The notes under the pieces were generated by a model that was given only the letters and a program-made list of their open reading frames with translations, ran no database searches and was not told where the DNA came from. Made by a program: the position numbers and the translations under genes. A DNA stretch of 64,000 nucleotides from Sacculina carcini (Eukaryota; Arthropoda; Thecostraca; Sacculinidae), in the NCBI GenBank assembly GCA_916048095.2, contig OU696577.1:2502501-2566500 (forward strand). Direction: 5' to 3'. Positions 59,902 through 64,000 of this stretch are shown one piece after another. Numbering within the stretch: position 1 is the stretch's first letter; the number at the start of each line of letters is the position of its first letter.

Positions 59902-59909
59902 GTCTACAG

Positions 59910-61281
59910 AACAAGACAGGACAGGACATTGTACTCGGTCACTCTTGCTAGACTCGTCGTAGAATGCAGGCGTCATCTCAGAGGCGACATGACGTCACGA
60001 GTGAGGAATGTGACCGCATGAGCTACATGCCTGCGATCAACAATCACTCAGGGATGAAACGATCCTCTTTCAACTGCACTCGTGCTGCAAATGAACGGAG
60101 CGGAAATTCCTGTTTGCTATAAAAACGTAATGATTTATGGACATGTGTGTGTGTTGTGTGTGTGTTAGTAGAATGAGTAGAAGAGTGTGCGTGTGTAAAA
60201 GTATGATATTGCAATGCAATTTATCGTTGTGTACTTGAGGCTGCCTCTATAAGGCATTAAAATAAGCCATCGTCGAATTCAGCCAGTGAAATCACACTGA
60301 AACGCCCTAGAATTCCTGGAAATTAACCGTTAAGATATCGGATCAAGATTAGCGAGTGGAAATGCCAACATTAAGGATTAATTTGATGATTTTAAACTTC
60401 CACCGAGACTGTTCCGTGATCGGCAATACTTGTCCCAATAATCCTCGTGTCAAATCAAGCATCATTAAGCTTTCATCGGCATTGATCGCAGGCTGAGTGA
60501 TTCTGCGAAAAACAACCACTTTGGACACGGACAATTTGCGAAGTCACCTTTCACACTGTGTTCATTTTCCACCTGATTCGATCTTCTCTTCATAAGAATA
60601 AAGTCGTTAAGAATCGACCTCAATATGAGATAGAAAATGACGTTGGCCAAATGTCACTTTGGCACAACACCGTCAAGCACATTTCATCACGAAACGTGTC
60701 GATTTATTGTTGCACGTGCCATGCAATCTGTGAGACCACCGCAGAGCGCATTCCTTGCAGTGCAATTGCAAATTGCACACTGGTTTTTCCTTGGATGGCG
60801 ATACATTTCCACTTGATCGATGCTAACTGATGCCTTCAAGTCATGAACATGCACGTCATTCATCCAACACGAAAAGGCATTATGTCGAATGAATGGATCT
60901 ACAAATTTTGTTTCGAAACTTTCACATTGCTTCTAATCATTTACATTGTTTTAACGTGCCGGAAAAGAAAAACGAAACCAACAAACCTCTATAAATATGG
61001 AAATATGAATGGATGATCTACATGAGCGGATGCCAAGGGAAACTGCCGAAGTAATTGGACAATAAAATAAGAAGCCCGTCAACAGCATAAATAATCGTCC
61101 CAAATCCTTTTTCGTACATAATTGGAGCCGCCGGATGAGATTAGCCTCAAATGTTCTATCAAACCATCTACCAGTAGCTGCTCAACTAATTTTGCGCTTT
61201 TTCATCATTATAAAATATGTTTGTTCTTCGGTATTAATTACTATGAATGTAACTTCACTCATTGTTCAATTGATATAATTT
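59910..61281. other. intergenic, no gene recognised
   Basis: A 90-codon open frame at 60558-60830 (+) has several cysteines but no recognised motif and no evident splice context. Otherwise AT-rich DNA with a short TG run at 60142-60165. Confidence 0.4.
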
Positions 61282-61470
61282 CAGTGGCGGATCCAGAGTG
61301 CAATTTTGGTGGGGCTGAATTTTGTGGCGCGACAGTTATGTACATGATTTACTATGCAACGTCTTTGCGATAAAGCTTATATCAACATATTCTACATAAA
61401 TACATTTTTTCTCTACTTCTTTCAGTAAGTCTCTTGGTTATGAGGAGTTGATGGAGACATTATGGGGGGC
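61282..61470. mobile_element. truncated copy of the CAGTGGCGGATCC hAT-type family
   Basis: Starts CAGTGGCGGATCCAGAGTGC, nearly identical to the 49849 copy. It continues through TTATATCAACATATTCTACA and TCTTGGTTATGAGGAGTTGATGG, and then loses similarity before the right terminus. Confidence 0.85.
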
Positions 61471-61867
61471 TTATTGTAGCTTATTGTATATACTCTATTG
61501 TGCGCACGCTATCGGAGATTGTGTACGCGCGCATATGCTCAGTATTGGACCATTGCCGGGGGCATAATTGTCTTTCAAGGTGGACGAGCAAACCATTTGA
61601 TTGATTGATAGTCGCCACTTCAAAGTATACCAGCTCAGATTTGTAGATAGTTAACGATCTAGCTTGTTGTTCACTCATATACACACACACACACACACAC
61701 ACACGCACATACATACACACACACACACGCGCGCTCAATCTCTTTCTGTGTAATGTCTGTTTTGCACTCTTCCACTTTCAAATACCTACGTCTTGGCCTG
61801 CACTGGCTGCAACGGTGTGTCTCTGCTGTGTATATATGCATGCTTATATGCGTGTATGTATATTTGT

Positions 61868-62035
61868 ATGTGTGTATGTGTGAGTGTGTGTGTGTGTGTG
61901 TGTCTTTGTATGTGTGTGCGTATTTGTGTGTGTGTGTATGTATTTGTGTGTGTGTGCGTATTTGTGTGTATGTGTGTGTATTTATTTATGTGTGTGTGTG
62001 CGTATTTGTGTGTGTGTGGGTGTATGTGTATGTAC
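61868..62035. repeat. imperfect TG-rich repeat region
   Basis: TGTGTG runs interspersed with GTATTTGTGTG-type phrases that recur at irregular spacing. Confidence 0.85.
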
Positions 62036-63009
62036 GCGTTTGTGCAACCGGATTCAAATCGGGTGATTGATTCTGCCAATCCGAAACAACGCCGATAAAT
62101 GCCCGTCCGTCCGCCTGCCTGTTGCATGCATGCAAGATCAACGGCGCACGTCAGATAAACGCGATCGGTTATTGCAACAGGCGCTCATAAAACGCACACA
62201 CAGACACCAGACACACACACACACACATACATACACACATTCATCATATCATTGAAAACCGGTAGCTTCGAGCGCACAACGTATCTCAATCGACACTCCG
62301 AAACTGCGTTCAACACTGGTTCTTGACCATGTTTGGATCTTCTGAACATCAATGCATTCCTCGAACACACCGCGCAATTTGTCTTCCGAGGGGGAATGTC
62401 GGTCTGAGTAGAAGTCCATTAGGAGTGCATCTCTGTATGTCTATATTGCCTGTATTGTCTATATTGTCTGAAATGGGTCTGAACCAGGCGGGAGGTGTGA
62501 TCTCTCACTTAATCCATATAGAGAACAAATCCAGTATGTAGACGTTAATTGCGTATTGTGTGTTGTATCTAGACCCAACAAGGATTCGACGTGGCTAAAT
62601 GAAACACTACAAAGCTATGAGATCAAAACAATAACAAAATAATACAATCCCTTTCTATCAGTGAGCAAAGAAATCAGTCCGAATCATACTGACATCCGGT
62701 TTCACCATAGATCAAATTCTGGTAGATTTGATGGGAACGATAAACATTCTTCAAGCAGTATTTTCTCATGACACTGTCGCATAGAATCGCCAGAACAAAG
62801 CAAGCGGACAAGACAAGAAAAAACATCGCGGCCAAATCCCACACACACACACACACAGACACACACACACCCACACACACACATACACACACACACACTC
62901 ACACACCCGTGGCTCGGCGGGGGTCCTCTAATTGACTGAAATTGTGCAACTTCTTGAAGCGAGATGCGCAAAAATGCCTAGCACAAATAACCGTGTCCTA
63001 GCACAGCAT

Positions 63010-63112
63010 GTTCGTGTGTGTGCGTGTGTGTTCGTGTGTGTGAGTGCGTGTGTTCGTGTGTGTGAGTGCGTGAGTGTGTGTGTGTGTGCGTGTGTGTGAG
63101 TGCGTGTGTGGT
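63010..63112. repeat. imperfect (TG)n region with recurring TGAGTGCG phrase
   Basis: GTGTGTGAGTGCGTG recurs about three times within a TG background, indicating a higher-order minisatellite pattern. Confidence 0.8.
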
Positions 63113-64000
63113 GTCTTTTTACAACGACAATTAGCGCATATCCCGAAAGCACAGCCTGTAAAAATGCCATGCTGAGATGATTCAGTGTGAGTCACCGTGT
63201 GTGTGCGTGTGTGTGCGTGTGTGTGCGTGTGTGTGCGTGTGTGTGTGTGCGTATGTGATTATATGTATGTGTGTGTGTTAGTAAATGTTTATGTGTGCGA
63301 ATCTATTTGATATCTCGTTGGAGTGTAGTTTTCTTGAATCGACCACAATAAACAACCACTATACCATTGACATTTCTCAAAACTATGTTTCATACACAAA
63401 TCTCAGATAGATTAATTGATAAGCAGAAAATACTGCAGAGCGTTTTATGGATACTGAAATTGGACACGACTTTCTAGGTTTGAGTCAAAGAATGCAAATG
63501 TGTGTCCGTTCATGTGTGTGTGTGTGTGTGGGGGTGTGAATGGAGATATCTTCTGTCATATCCAGACTTCATGACCATACTCAATAGTTTTTCGATGATT
63601 GCACATGTTGATGTCGTGTATGCAAATATACTTATCGGCTATGGATTGCTAGAATACATTGAACATTGAATACAAATAAATTGAACCGCTCACATCCACA
63701 TGAATAACGTACGAGCAAATTAAAATTGCGCTGACATCGCTTGACGCATACAAGCAGAACGTGTTCAGAGCACATGTGGAAGACGGAAGATGATCGAATC
63801 CCGGAAGAACAGAGAGAGGGAGAGAGAGAGAGCGGTGATGGTTGTGTGGGCGTGGGAACATGTTGTCAGCCAATCAAGACAAACAGACGTACACGCGTTC
63901 AGCTCGCAAAATCCAACCGTCCTAATTCAATTACATTATGCACACAATATGACCAAGCACTTCCACCAGACACATCAATGTTGCGGGGTATCATGTGGAG

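Larger units (their letters stand above)
61471..64000. other. intergenic, microsatellite-rich, no gene recognised
   Basis: Contains CA runs (61681-61735, 62205-62235, 62839-62899), a long imperfect TG region (61868-62035), GTGTGA/GTGC-type repeats (63010-63112, 63199-63270) and a GA-rich patch (63811-63832). No open frame carries a recognisable domain. Confidence 0.5.

Overview
This is a stretch of metazoan nuclear DNA. It has spliceosomal introns with GT-AG boundaries, a very high density of (CA/TG)n microsatellites, several short hAT-type inverted-repeat elements and a decayed non-LTR retrotransposon. The gene content (an ephrin, a DEG/ENaC channel, the ER glucosyltransferase ALG8) fits an animal, probably an invertebrate. 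I cannot assign the phylum from sequence alone.

Layout. Positions 1-4970 are retroelement debris: a 3' end fragment, a degenerate ~81-bp minisatellite, an L2/CR1-like element with endonuclease and reverse transcriptase broken by stops and frameshifts (about 725-3935), and the C-terminal scrap of a second such element (about 4100-4200). That scrap runs directly into a diverged copy of the monomer of a 156/159-bp tandem array (4971-6445). Positions 6446-8145 hold no gene. A duplicated 105-bp block and a palindromic CRE site (8146-8356) precede ALG8.

Genes. (1) ALG8, + strand, 8497-17229, seven exons, 524 codons plus stop, apparently complete. (2) A small DEG/ENaC channel gene, - strand, 11350-13582, four exons with phase-0 junctions only, lying wholly inside ALG8 intron 3. 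(3) An ephrin, - strand, six coding exons from 57732 down to 19373, 318 codons plus stop. It has a signal peptide, a four-cysteine ephrin domain and a hydrophobic C-terminal tail that looks like a GPI-attachment signal. Its first intron is 30.9 kb and fills about half the window. ALG8 and the ephrin converge tail to tail, with poly(A) signals on both strands near 18.1 kb.

The exon models were assembled by eye from splice sites, phase continuity and family motifs. All three add up to whole codons with no internal stop. The rest is introns and intergenic DNA with microsatellites and small hAT elements, several of them with exact 8-bp target duplications. Also present are a perfect 26-bp hairpin in the ephrin intron and a few unassigned open segments, reported with low confidence.

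The most notable points are: the nested antisense channel gene; TG repeats serving as 3' splice-site tracts and as coding sequence for the ephrin tail; a satellite array that appears to derive from a retroelement 3' region; and intronic TG and CA arrays in opposite orientation around ephrin exon 3.
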